Shown one piece after another: positions 17,007-24,972 of a stretch of DNA of 64,000 nt. The stretch covers positions 91,862 to 155,861 of the forward strand of contig NZ_JAGXCY010000006.1 of assembly GCF_018310695.1 (NCBI RefSeq), read 5' to 3'. Position numbers and translations under genes: made by a program. The notes beneath the pieces were generated by a model. That model was not told the DNA's origin, searched no databases, and was given only the letters and a program-made list of their open reading frames with translations. The stretch is from Paenibacillus sp. Marseille-Q4541. Lineage in GTDB: Bacteria > Bacillota > Bacilli > Paenibacillales > Paenibacillaceae. Numbering within the stretch: position 1 is the first letter of the stretch; every line of letters begins with the position of its first letter.

Positions 17007-18602
17007 TTGTTAATACATAAAATCAAGTTTACTTTTTACCCTTTGGGCTGTTTCTTTATTATCGTCTCTTCCTATATGCTGGATGTGTCTCGAAACGTAC
17101 CGCTTATGCTTATGCTTGCGACCATTTTTTTGTGTAGTGTTTTACTTGATTCCAAGTTTCCAATACTCACGAATTTTCAATGGCTTACGCTAGGGGCATT
17201 TCATTATTTTACTCAGTTGAATTGGTGCATTATTTTGTACTATATTTTGATTTTGAGCGTTTTTCAGGAGAAGAAGAGTTATAGGAAAACATTACCCATC
17301 TCCATTTTGATTATAGTGGAATATACTATTATTCGTTTGACCTATGTAAGTATCGAGCCCTACACCCTTTTTGTTACTTTGTTTGATCTAATGACTGGTT
17401 TTGTTGTTGTCTTTTTGTTGCATCATATTTTACGCGGGGAAGCAGAGAAACAAATGCTTCTTGAGAAAAACAACTACCTTGCCACCCACGACCCATTAAC
17501 AGGCCTGCTTAATTATTTTGGTTATATGAATGAGATTCAAGAACTTATTAAAGATAAAAGTTCCTTTTATCTGACGTTACTTGATCTTCAGAACTTCAAA
17601 TCTTTTAATCATGATGGACTCGAAAGTGGAAATGAAGCCTTATCTACCGTTGGACAAGCGCTTACCTATATGTTCCCTAACGCATTCGGAATTTCGAGAT
17701 ATGCTGGAGATCGTTATGCTATTCTCGTTCCCTCTGAATGTTATACACCTTCGCATATCGGCCAACTATTGGAATCGGATACACTCGGTTATCAGGTATC
17801 CTTTAGTATTACGCATTATCCGGAAGAAACGGATGATTTTAATCAGCTGATTCAAAGGGCAGAGGACAAACTTTTTCGCATTCGCAGAGAACAATGGCTG
17901 CAGCGTGAAGAGGATTTGTTTCGTTCAGAAAAGATGAAAGTAGTGGGTGAGCTTGCTGCTGGTATGGCTCATGAAGTGCGTAATCCCTTAACAGCAATTA
18001 GGGGTTTTGTACAGCTTTCCAAAGTGCAGTCTTATAACATTCAGCCCTGGTATGATGTCATCATGAGTGAGATTACGAGGGTAACTGAACTGACTGCGGA
18101 ATTTCTACAATTTTCAAAACCACATGCAAGCAATATGCGGGCGGAATCGCTCAAAGTATGTGTGGAGCGTGTCATTTCCTTATCAGAATCAGATGCTACT
18201 TCACGCGGACATGAACTGATACTGGATATAAAGGATGATTCAATATACATATACATGGACAGGGACAAAATTGTGCAAGTGCTGCTGAATCTCGTACGGA
18301 ATGCACTGGAGGCGATGGATAACCCTGGACATGTAATCGTTGAAGTTAGTAGACTCGAACTTAACGCTGTTATTCGGATCAAAGATACGGGAGGCGGTAT
18401 TTCACCAGATCAACTCCAGCATATTTTCAATCCCTTCTATACGACAAAAGATGAGGGTACGGGACTTGGACTTTCTCTATGTCAAAAAATTGCACAAGAT
18501 CACGAGGGGTCCATTACGGTATATAGTGTGCTCGGTGTAGGTTCGACCTTCACATTAATGCTGCCTGTATTTGAGCCTGCCGATGTGACCTTTTCCATCT
18601 AA
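17007..18602 (+). CDS. membrane sensor histidine kinase with a degenerate GGDEF domain
   Basis: About 531 residues. Five or so membrane segments occupy the first 140 residues. A GGDEF-fold domain follows (HDPLTGLLNYFGY near 160), but its signature reads AGDRY near 231 instead of GGDEF, so it should not make cyclic di-GMP. Next is HisKA (AAGMAHEVRNPLTAIRGF, His near 321) and an ATPase domain (NLVRNALEAM, DTGGGIS, FNPFYTTK, GTGLGLS). The kinase half resembles sporulation kinases such as KinB. Start TTG 17007 has GAGGGAG (16991-16997); ATG 16968 is a weaker alternative. No response regulator is adjacent, consistent with an orphan phosphorelay kinase. Confidence 0.87.
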   Translation: MLIHKIKFTFYPLGCFFIIVSSYMLDVSRNVPLMLMLATIFLCSVLLDSKFPILTNFQWLTLGAFHYFTQLNWCIILYYILILSVFQEKKSYRKTLPISILIIVEYTIIRLTYVSIEPYTLFVTLFDLMTGFVVVFLLHHILRGEAEKQMLLEKNNYLATHDPLTGLLNYFGYMNEIQELIKDKSSFYLTLLDLQNFKSFNHDGLESGNEALSTVGQALTYMFPNAFGISRYAGDRYAILVPSECYTPSHIGQLLESDTLGYQVSFSITHYPEETDDFNQLIQRAEDKLFRIRREQWLQREEDLFRSEKMKVVGELAAGMAHEVRNPLTAIRGFVQLSKVQSYNIQPWYDVIMSEITRVTELTAEFLQFSKPHASNMRAESLKVCVERVISLSESDATSRGHELILDIKDDSIYIYMDRDKIVQVLLNLVRNALEAMDNPGHVIVEVSRLELNAVIRIKDTGGGISPDQLQHIFNPFYTTKDEGTGLGLSLCQKIAQDHEGSITVYSVLGVGSTFTLMLPVFEPADVTFSI

Positions 18603-18635
18603 CATGGATTTATGATGGTAATACTCTTGCGAAAA

Positions 18636-18670
18636 GAAAAAAAAGCTCCGCCTTAGGCGGAGCTTTTTTC
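18636..18670. terminator. bidirectional terminator between convergent genes
   Basis: AAGCTCCGCC pairs perfectly with GGCGGAGCTT around TTA, with an A-run on the left and T-run on the right, so it serves both the kinase gene and mqnD. Confidence 0.93.
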
Positions 18671-18682
18671 TTTTTTATTCGA

Positions 18683-19516
18683 TTAACTACGTAAGGCAGA
18701 AAAATCAATTTCGGGAACAAGTCCTTCTTTGGCAGCACGTCCAAGCAGTGCCTCGATCGCATGAAATCCTTCTTCACCAAGTTCTCTAGTAAAGTCGTTT
18801 ACATACAAGTTAATATGCTGCTGAGCGACGTGCTCGTCCATTTCTTGAGCATGTTCTAGAATGTAGCTCCGAGAGGCTTCGGGATGATTCCATCCGTAGT
18901 CAATAGAGCTTTGAATCCAGGATTTAATGATGGCTGGGTCCAGTGAACGACGGGCGACGATTGCCCCAAGCGGAATAGGAAGTCCAGTATCTGCTTCCCA
19001 CCAAGATCCCATGTCAGCCATGAGATGAAGATTATATGCCGGATAAGTAAAACGGGCTTCATGGATCACGAGACCGGCATCAATTTGTCCGTCACGAACG
19101 GCGGGCATGATCTGATCAAATGGCATGACAACAATTTCACCGATGCCGCCGGGGACATTCTGAGTAGCCCATAACCGAAATAGCAAGTAGGCGGTGGACC
19201 GCTCGCTGGGAACGGCTACTCTTTTCCCTTGTAGAGAACTTGGATGGGTATCGGAATTCGCTGTGAGTACAAGGGGGCCGTTTCCTCTGCCGAGTGCTCC
19301 TCCGCATGAGATCAATCTATATTCATCTGATAGCCAAGGAAGGGCAGCGTATGAGATTTTTAGGATGTCGTACTCATTTGGCTCCGTTACTAGACCATTC
19401 GTAATATCGATATCCGCGTACGTAACTTCAAAATCCGGTGTACCAGGAACTAGTCCATGCACAAGTGCATGAAATACAAAGGTGTCATTTGGACAAGGGG
19501 AATATACGATTTTCAT
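18683..19516 (-). CDS. mqnD: 1,4-dihydroxy-6-naphthoate synthase
   Basis: A 277-residue periplasmic-binding-fold enzyme of the futalosine route to menaquinone. It converts cyclic dehypoxanthine futalosine to 1,4-dihydroxy-6-naphthoate. Recognised by the N-terminus SPCPNDTFVFHALVHG, the ISYAALP segment and VIHEARFTYPAYNL with its candidate catalytic His. Its start lies immediately after the mqnB stop, with GGAGG inside the end of mqnB, so the two are coupled. mqnA, mqnC and mqnE are not in the window. Confidence 0.93.
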   Translation of the reverse strand: MKIVYSPCPNDTFVFHALVHGLVPGTPDFEVTYADIDITNGLVTEPNEYDILKISYAALPWLSDEYRLISCGGALGRGNGPLVLTANSDTHPSSLQGKRVAVPSERSTAYLLFRLWATQNVPGGIGEIVVMPFDQIMPAVRDGQIDAGLVIHEARFTYPAYNLHLMADMGSWWEADTGLPIPLGAIVARRSLDPAIIKSWIQSSIDYGWNHPEASRSYILEHAQEMDEHVAQQHINLYVNDFTRELGEEGFHAIEALLGRAAKEGLVPEIDFSALRS

Positions 19517-20167
19517 TTATAAAACCTCCGATAGCTTTGAACTAGCAAGTGTAAGTGCTTTGAGTGCATCGGGAATTCGCCATGCATCACGATCACGTGG
19601 TCCCACTACATTCGAAATAGCTCTGATCTCAACAACAGGGACTCCGAAATGTGCTGCAGCAGTACCTACGCCAAAACCTTCCATCGATTCTGCGGTGGCC
19701 CCAGGCACTCTTTTTTGCAGTTCATCTGCCATCGATTTCGAACCTGTTGTTGTAGATACGGTAAGGATGGGACCTGTATGAACTTTGGTTTCCTGTCCTT
19801 GAAGTACATGAGCCCATCTTTCGACAAGGCCATGGTCTACAGAAACTCTAGATTTGCCAAATCCAAGTTCATCTACACTGCGAAACCCTTCCGCTGTTTC
19901 TGAACCAAGATCAGCGGCAATAATCTCGGTCGCCAGAACAAGCGATCCAACCTCGGCTTGGTCTGGAAAACCACCGCCGATGCCTGCATTAATGACAAGT
20001 CTGTAGGACTGTTTAGCAAGTGTGGCTGCTGTAACAGCTGCTGCACTTGCCGGTCCGGCTCCTGCTGCAATCACATGCACATCGCTTGTAATGCTCGTAG
20101 ATAAACCTTCTTCCATTGCTTTCCGTTCGGCTTCAACTGCCGTCACAATAAGAATAGGTGAAGTCAT
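19517..20167 (-). CDS. mqnB: futalosine hydrolase
   Basis: A 216-residue nucleoside phosphorylase/MTAN-fold hydrolase that removes hypoxanthine from futalosine in the alternative menaquinone pathway. It has the VINAGIGGGFPDQAEVGSLV and TAESMEGFGVGTAAAHFGVP motifs, the latter holding the purine and ribose-binding Glu. The pairing with mqnD distinguishes it from methylthioadenosine nucleosidase. First gene of a minus-strand pair, divergent from a GntR regulator with no evident functional link. Confidence 0.92.
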   Translation of the reverse strand: MTSPILIVTAVEAERKAMEEGLSTSITSDVHVIAAGAGPASAAAVTAATLAKQSYRLVINAGIGGGFPDQAEVGSLVLATEIIAADLGSETAEGFRSVDELGFGKSRVSVDHGLVERWAHVLQGQETKVHTGPILTVSTTTGSKSMADELQKRVPGATAESMEGFGVGTAAAHFGVPVVEIRAISNVVGPRDRDAWRIPDALKALTLASSKLSEVL

Positions 20168-20281
20168 AGGTACAACTCAACTCCTTGATTTAGGTGGTGT
20201 GCCTTGTAAAGGCGAATTCAAAACAGGGGTAAAACCTTATCTGTTTATTATAACACTTTCTGTTAATAGCGTTAGAAGTGG

Positions 20282-20324
20282 TTGACAAGGAAGTGGATTA
20301 CTGTATTATGAGTAGTAGTACAGT
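20282..20324 (+). promoter_or_regulatory. promoter and dyad operator of the GntR-ABC operon
   Basis: TTGACA (20282-20287), 16 bases, then TATTAT (20304-20309). The dyad ACTGTA (20300-20305) with TACAGT (20319-20324), spaced by 13 bases, overlaps the -10 box and start point. This position suits repression by the YtrA-type regulator encoded 61 bases downstream. Confidence 0.6.
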
Positions 20325-20385
20325 TAATTCAGTTGGACGTCAGATAAAAGGGTGAAGAACAACCTGTTAAGAAAGGGGGCATCTC

Positions 20386-20772
20386 ATGTTTGAGTTAGAC
20401 GTGCGCAGCCGTAAACCGATATATGAGCAGCTAATAGAAAGAATGAAGGAGATGATCATGATGGGTGTATTACAACCAGATGAACAGTTACCTTCCGTAA
20501 GGCACTTATCTGGGCAACTTACCGTAAACCCCAACACGATCCAGAAAGCCTATCGGGAGCTGGAAAGAGAAGGATACATATATTCCTTACAAGGGAAGGG
20601 CAGTTTCGTCGCTAAATCCGAGCATAGACCCGATGATAAGCGCAGAGAGGAACTGAAAACAGAGCTGCGTAAGCTTTTTGCTGAAGCGGTGTACCTGGGT
20701 TTCAAGGATTCAGATATTGCAGTTCTTTACACGAGTGTAAAGAATGAGATCCATATAGAGGGACAGGAGTGA
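20386..20772 (+). CDS. GntR family regulator, YtrA subfamily
   Basis: A 128-residue regulator with a GntR winged helix (IYEQLIERMKEMIMMGVLQPDEQLPSVRHLS...NPNTIQKAYRELEREG, about 10-65) and a short C-terminal helical dimerisation tail, the hallmark of the YtrA subfamily. These proteins repress linked ABC exporters and often respond to cell-wall-active antibiotics. The start has AAAGGGGG upstream. The ATPase follows 4 bases later in the same operon. A dyad over the promoter supports autoregulation. Confidence 0.9.
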   Translation: MFELDVRSRKPIYEQLIERMKEMIMMGVLQPDEQLPSVRHLSGQLTVNPNTIQKAYRELEREGYIYSLQGKGSFVAKSEHRPDDKRREELKTELRKLFAEAVYLGFKDSDIAVLYTSVKNEIHIEGQE

Positions 20773-20776
20773 AACC

Positions 20777-21679
20777 ATGATTGAGGTATCTGGGGTTACC
20801 AAACTGTTTGAAGCCGAAGCAGCGGTAAATCAAGTATCGCTGACGATTCGAAAAGGAAGTATCTTTGGAATGTTAGGCTCCAATGGTGCAGGTAAAACGA
20901 CATTGTTGAAAACGATGGCTGGCATTTATAAGGCGGATCAAGGGATCGTCAAGGTAGAAGGAGCACCCGTTTATGAAAATAATGCGCTTAAACAGCGAAT
21001 CATTTTCATGTCAGATATTCCTTATTTTTTCCCACAAACTTCTTTGCAACAGATGGCTGCTTTTTATAAGCGGATCTATCCAAGCTGGAGCGATGATCGA
21101 TACGAGCAGCTGGAGTCCGTGTTCAAATTGGATATGAAACGTAAGCTGCACAGAATGTCTAAAGGGATGCAGCGGCAAGCGGCTTTTTGGCTCGCACTCA
21201 GTTGTATGCCGGATATTCTACTATTAGATGAACCGATTGATGGACTTGATCCGGTAATGCGTAGACAGGTTAAGAATTTGCTGTTTCAGGAATCCGCCGA
21301 ACGTGAGCTTACGGTCGTCATTTCTTCTCACAACCTGCGAGAAATTGAAGATTTATGTGACCATGTCGGCATTATGCATCACGGCCAGCTGATCGTTGAG
21401 AAAGACCTGGATGATTTGAAGGCAGATACGCACAAAATTCAGGTTGCTTTCCGTGACAACTCACATGAAGAAACACTCGCTAATCAGGTGCGTATTCTCC
21501 ATGGGGAGAAGCGAGGCAGTGTGGAAACCTTCATTGTAAAAGGGAACGATAAGGAAGTAAGAAATATTTTTGGTGCATACAATCCATATTTGTTGGATGT
21601 ACTGCCGTTAACACTGGAAGAAATATTTATTTATGAAATGGAGGACGTGGGCTATGACATCCATAAGGTCGTACTTTAA
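20777..21679 (+). CDS. ABC transporter ATP-binding protein of the GntR operon
   Basis: A 300-residue ATPase with Walker A GSNGAGKTT at about 34-42, signature MSKGMQRQAAFWLAL, Walker B ILLLDEPIDGLDP and H-loop SSHN. The C-terminal extension of about 80 residues is common in YtrB/EcsA-like ATPases. It overlaps the permease reading frame by 26 bases. The ribosome site GGACAGGAG lies before the GntR stop, so translation is coupled. Confidence 0.92.
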   Translation: MIEVSGVTKLFEAEAAVNQVSLTIRKGSIFGMLGSNGAGKTTLLKTMAGIYKADQGIVKVEGAPVYENNALKQRIIFMSDIPYFFPQTSLQQMAAFYKRIYPSWSDDRYEQLESVFKLDMKRKLHRMSKGMQRQAAFWLALSCMPDILLLDEPIDGLDPVMRRQVKNLLFQESAERELTVVISSHNLREIEDLCDHVGIMHHGQLIVEKDLDDLKADTHKIQVAFRDNSHEETLANQVRILHGEKRGSVETFIVKGNDKEVRNIFGAYNPYLLDVLPLTLEEIFIYEMEDVGYDIHKVVL

Positions 21680-23705
21680 CCGAGCCATTATTCGTCAGGA
21701 CCTTAAACAGTATGGATGGATCGGAATTTTATATCTGCTTGCTCTTATACTTTTCATCCCATTTATTATGCTGTTTGATGGACGTCAAGGTGTGCCAATC
21801 GTGAAACTGAGCTCATTATATCAAGTAGCAGGGGGGGCTTCTCTTCCGCTGCTGATCATTTTCCCAGTACTCGCAGGAACGTTTATATTTCGTTATCTCC
21901 ATGCGAAGGCACCGTCGGATCTCTTTCATGGATTACCCATTACTAGAAGCCAACTGTTAACGTCGCATTTGTTTAGTGCACTTGTGCTTGTTACGGTTCC
22001 GGTATGGATTACGGCAGTTATCACAGCGCTGATCCGGCCGTACACGGATTATTACTACGTGTATGACCTTTCTGCAGTTTGGGAATTTGGTGTAATATTT
22101 ACCGTTCTTGGTATGTTTGTGTGTGCTTTTACGATCCTCATGGCAATCTGTTTTGGGCAAACGCTTGTACAGTTGGTCGTTACTTACGGATTACTTATTA
22201 CTCCTACATGGCTAATCCTGCTAGGTATTGCACATATCAAACATTTTTTGTTCGGTTTTCATAATTATTATTTTGAAAATGGGTACAGCACCATTATTTC
22301 AATTGAGAAATTGACTCCGCTACTAAGAATTTCCGGGGCATCCACTGAACCTTTTGGATGGTTTGAGCTTACTCTGTACTTTGGGCTTGCTGTGATCTTT
22401 TTGATCCTTGGATACCTTCTCTATCGTAAAAGAGACGGAGCAGCGGCAAGTCATACGGTTGTCTATCGTTTTCTCACACCTATATTCATGATTCTCGTCA
22501 TGTTGTTCTGTTCCCTGGTTGCCGGCTTGTACATGTCTTCCATGAAAGAGAATGGTAGTGGGATGCTGATCACAGGTTATATATTGGGAGGAATATTCGG
22601 ATTTCTTCTTGTACAGATGGTCCTCCATCGCACCTGGTTAGTGTTTCATCGGAAGACACTCGTGCACGGCATTTTATATGGGATGCTGCTTGCTGTTATT
22701 ATGTATATTCCTGTATCTAATGTAGGTGGATATGAATCGCGTGTTCCTGAACCCGCGGATGTAAAAGGAGTTCTTCTAGGTGATGTTAGTCTAAGCTTTG
22801 TATACGAATATGACAGATTTAATTCACAAACACAGCAGAGAAGAACAAATTTGAATCCATATTTCACAGACGATCAAGAGTATGCAGCCGCAATAATGAA
22901 CTTGCATAAAGCCCTTGTCGATAATCAGAAGGATGGAGAGGTTTCTATTGCGGATTACACCAATGATACGCAAGCCATTACCATTGGATATGAACTGAAG
23001 AATGGGCACAGAATGATGCGTAAGTATGTGTTTGATGGTTCGAAGTTTGAAGCTTATCTCAAACCTATAATGGAGAATGATTACTATAAAAAACAGCAGT
23101 ATACAACCAAAGAACTGAATGAAGAAAACACTTCCCGCATTGTACTGACAAGTTCTTATTCGGATAAAAATACGCAAATTATCGATCCGAAGGATATTAA
23201 ACAATTTAAAGAGCTGCTTCTTCAGGAAGTGATGAATATGAGCTACGAGGATCAGATCAATGCGAGAGAGCAAAACGCTTGGGCATATGTTGAGTTGCAG
23301 AATTTCTCCAACAAATATGGTAATTATCGTAACCTAAGCTGGAACAAATCGTTTAAGAAACTTACGGCATGGATGGAACAAAAAGGGTATGCAGATAAAG
23401 TTCGCTTGGTTCCTTCTGACATTAGCGCGATGACCATTACTCGAAATATTAATAATACCGGTTTTACCATAGATCCTAATGTAGAAGATGCTAACCTTGA
23501 ATATTACTCACATATGGCTAAACTTGCAGGTGAGACACGGGTTACGAAGGATGACGATAAAGCGAAAGTTCTTCAGAGTCAGAAAGATTTTAGTGTCTAT
23601 GCAGACTACAGTGAGGACGAAGCACCGTATCTTGTCTTGGTCAAGTTTAATAATGGACAGAATGTAATTTGGACATTAAAAAATTTTCCGGATGAATTGA
23701 AGTAA
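21654..23705 (+). CDS. ABC transporter permease with a large extracytoplasmic C-terminal domain (DUF6449-like)
   Basis: A 683-residue protein. About nine membrane segments fill residues 20-355 (for example WIGILYLLALILFIPFIMLF, the HGLPITRSQLLTSHL coupling loop, and a last segment near 345). A soluble domain of roughly 330 residues follows and should lie outside the cell; it matches the DUF6449-type extension of YtrA-linked permeases. The ATG at 21654 is preferred to the one at 21633, which sits deeper inside the ATPase gene. The outer domain may sense or bind an antibiotic or wall precursor. Confidence 0.87.
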   Translation: MTSIRSYFNRAIIRQDLKQYGWIGILYLLALILFIPFIMLFDGRQGVPIVKLSSLYQVAGGASLPLLIIFPVLAGTFIFRYLHAKAPSDLFHGLPITRSQLLTSHLFSALVLVTVPVWITAVITALIRPYTDYYYVYDLSAVWEFGVIFTVLGMFVCAFTILMAICFGQTLVQLVVTYGLLITPTWLILLGIAHIKHFLFGFHNYYFENGYSTIISIEKLTPLLRISGASTEPFGWFELTLYFGLAVIFLILGYLLYRKRDGAAASHTVVYRFLTPIFMILVMLFCSLVAGLYMSSMKENGSGMLITGYILGGIFGFLLVQMVLHRTWLVFHRKTLVHGILYGMLLAVIMYIPVSNVGGYESRVPEPADVKGVLLGDVSLSFVYEYDRFNSQTQQRRTNLNPYFTDDQEYAAAIMNLHKALVDNQKDGEVSIADYTNDTQAITIGYELKNGHRMMRKYVFDGSKFEAYLKPIMENDYYKKQQYTTKELNEENTSRIVLTSSYSDKNTQIIDPKDIKQFKELLLQEVMNMSYEDQINAREQNAWAYVELQNFSNKYGNYRNLSWNKSFKKLTAWMEQKGYADKVRLVPSDISAMTITRNINNTGFTIDPNVEDANLEYYSHMAKLAGETRVTKDDDKAKVLQSQKDFSVYADYSEDEAPYLVLVKFNNGQNVIWTLKNFPDELK

Positions 23706-23858
23706 GGAATGAAGGTAGGAATGAAGTGAAGGTAGATCTTCGCTCCGTAGAGATATATGAAAAAGGGTTAGAAAGAGCCAAATGGCTTGACGGTTAGAGA
23801 GAGAATAAAGTATATATAAAAAGACAGGAATTTAATAGGAACGGCATATATGGGAAGA

Positions 23859-23903
23859 ACCCGTAAGAGTAGGCGAATCAGCCTCATCTTACGGGTTTTT
23901 TTG
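23859..23903 (+). terminator. intrinsic terminator of the GntR-ABC operon
   Basis: ACCCGTAAGA pairs with TCTTACGGGT, with an inner AGGC/GCCT stem, followed by seven T. It lies about 150 bases after the permease stop, and the stretch between holds no recognisable gene. Confidence 0.88.
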
Positions 23904-23940
23904 CGTTGATGTTGGTCCAGAAGAGAGGGGAAGAGAAGGT

Positions 23941-24852
23941 ATGATGAAGAAGAAACTTAGAACGAAGAATGAGCTAGTAGGCAGTGCGATCGAGAGGATG
24001 AGAGGTAAAGCGAGCAACAAAAGAAGTGTCTTGTTATCGATGTGTGGAAAAGGGATGTTCACTTTGCTTGTTGTAAGCTTACTCATGACGATGACGGCTT
24101 CGCCAGTTGCAGAAGCAGCAGGATTTGAATTGTCCATTACTGGCAAAAAGATGCTGGAGCAGACGAAAAATTCTTCTACGGCTTCGATAACAGAAGCGTT
24201 ACGTAAACAGGAAGCGAGTCTCATTAGCCTGCAGCAGAAAGATGGGGCGATTACACAGCAAACCTCTACCCTATATTATGAGAACAAAGAAGCGGAGGCT
24301 AGGCTAAAGATCCGTCTTAAACAGCATGATGCAGACCATATCGCTACGCTCAATCAGGATGTCATCAATACCAAGAAACGTTATGAACCGCTGTTCACTC
24401 TATATTCTTCTCTGAATAAAGAGCTAGCACTAGCCAGAAAAATAAAAAACAAGGAACTCACGGCTACGGTAAAAGCGCAAGTGGATACGACCAAAGTAGC
24501 TGTTACTCTGGCAAAAGAAGATCTTCGAAGAAAGCAGGATAAGCTTACCGCAGCCAAGAAAACCCGAGATGAAGCGGTCAAAAAGGTGAAGACATCCTTG
24601 TCCCAAAAGGATCCGTTCCTAGTGCAGATTAAATCAGCCAAAAGCAACATCAGTGCAGCGAAAAAGCGTTTTTCTGAAGAGATGAAGCGATTTAATCTCA
24701 TTGTGAAGAAAAAAGAAGGAGCTGAAGTTCTGGCCTCACTAACGAAACTTGCAACCATTGCTGGGGAGATTGTTGCCCAAAGAGAGAGTATCGTAGCTCT
24801 TGAAACAAAGGTGAACCAAATCATTGCTGGGGCGGACAAGCTGCTAAAGTAA
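23941..24852 (+). CDS. secreted coiled-coil protein of unknown function
   Basis: A 303-residue protein with a long signal peptide: a basic N-terminus, a hydrophobic core at about 40-55 and a likely cleavage after VAEAA near 60. The mature part is almost all charged helix with heptad-like runs of Lys, Glu, Leu and Ala, predicted as coiled coil. It has no enzymatic motif. Single gene with its own terminator. Similar secreted helical proteins in Firmicutes are often annotated only as hypothetical; I can assign no role. The start could also be the adjacent ATG at 23944. Confidence 0.8.
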   Translation: MMKKKLRTKNELVGSAIERMRGKASNKRSVLLSMCGKGMFTLLVVSLLMTMTASPVAEAAGFELSITGKKMLEQTKNSSTASITEALRKQEASLISLQQKDGAITQQTSTLYYENKEAEARLKIRLKQHDADHIATLNQDVINTKKRYEPLFTLYSSLNKELALARKIKNKELTATVKAQVDTTKVAVTLAKEDLRRKQDKLTAAKKTRDEAVKKVKTSLSQKDPFLVQIKSAKSNISAAKKRFSEEMKRFNLIVKKKEGAEVLASLTKLATIAGEIVAQRESIVALETKVNQIIAGADKLLK

Positions 24853-24865
24853 TGATCTCAATGAA

Positions 24866-24910
24866 AAAAAGCAGTCGGGACGTGATCTGTGATCTGTCCT
24901 GGCTGCTTTT
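24866..24910 (+). terminator. intrinsic terminator of the coiled-coil protein gene
   Basis: AAAAGCAGTCGGGAC pairs with GTCCTGGCTGCTTTT (G-T pair and one mismatch) around a 14-base loop, ending in four T. Confidence 0.75.
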
Positions 24911-24972
24911 ACAATATTATGATTTAGAAGTAAGGGATCATTTCATGTGTTTCTGATTGTGAATAGACTTCT

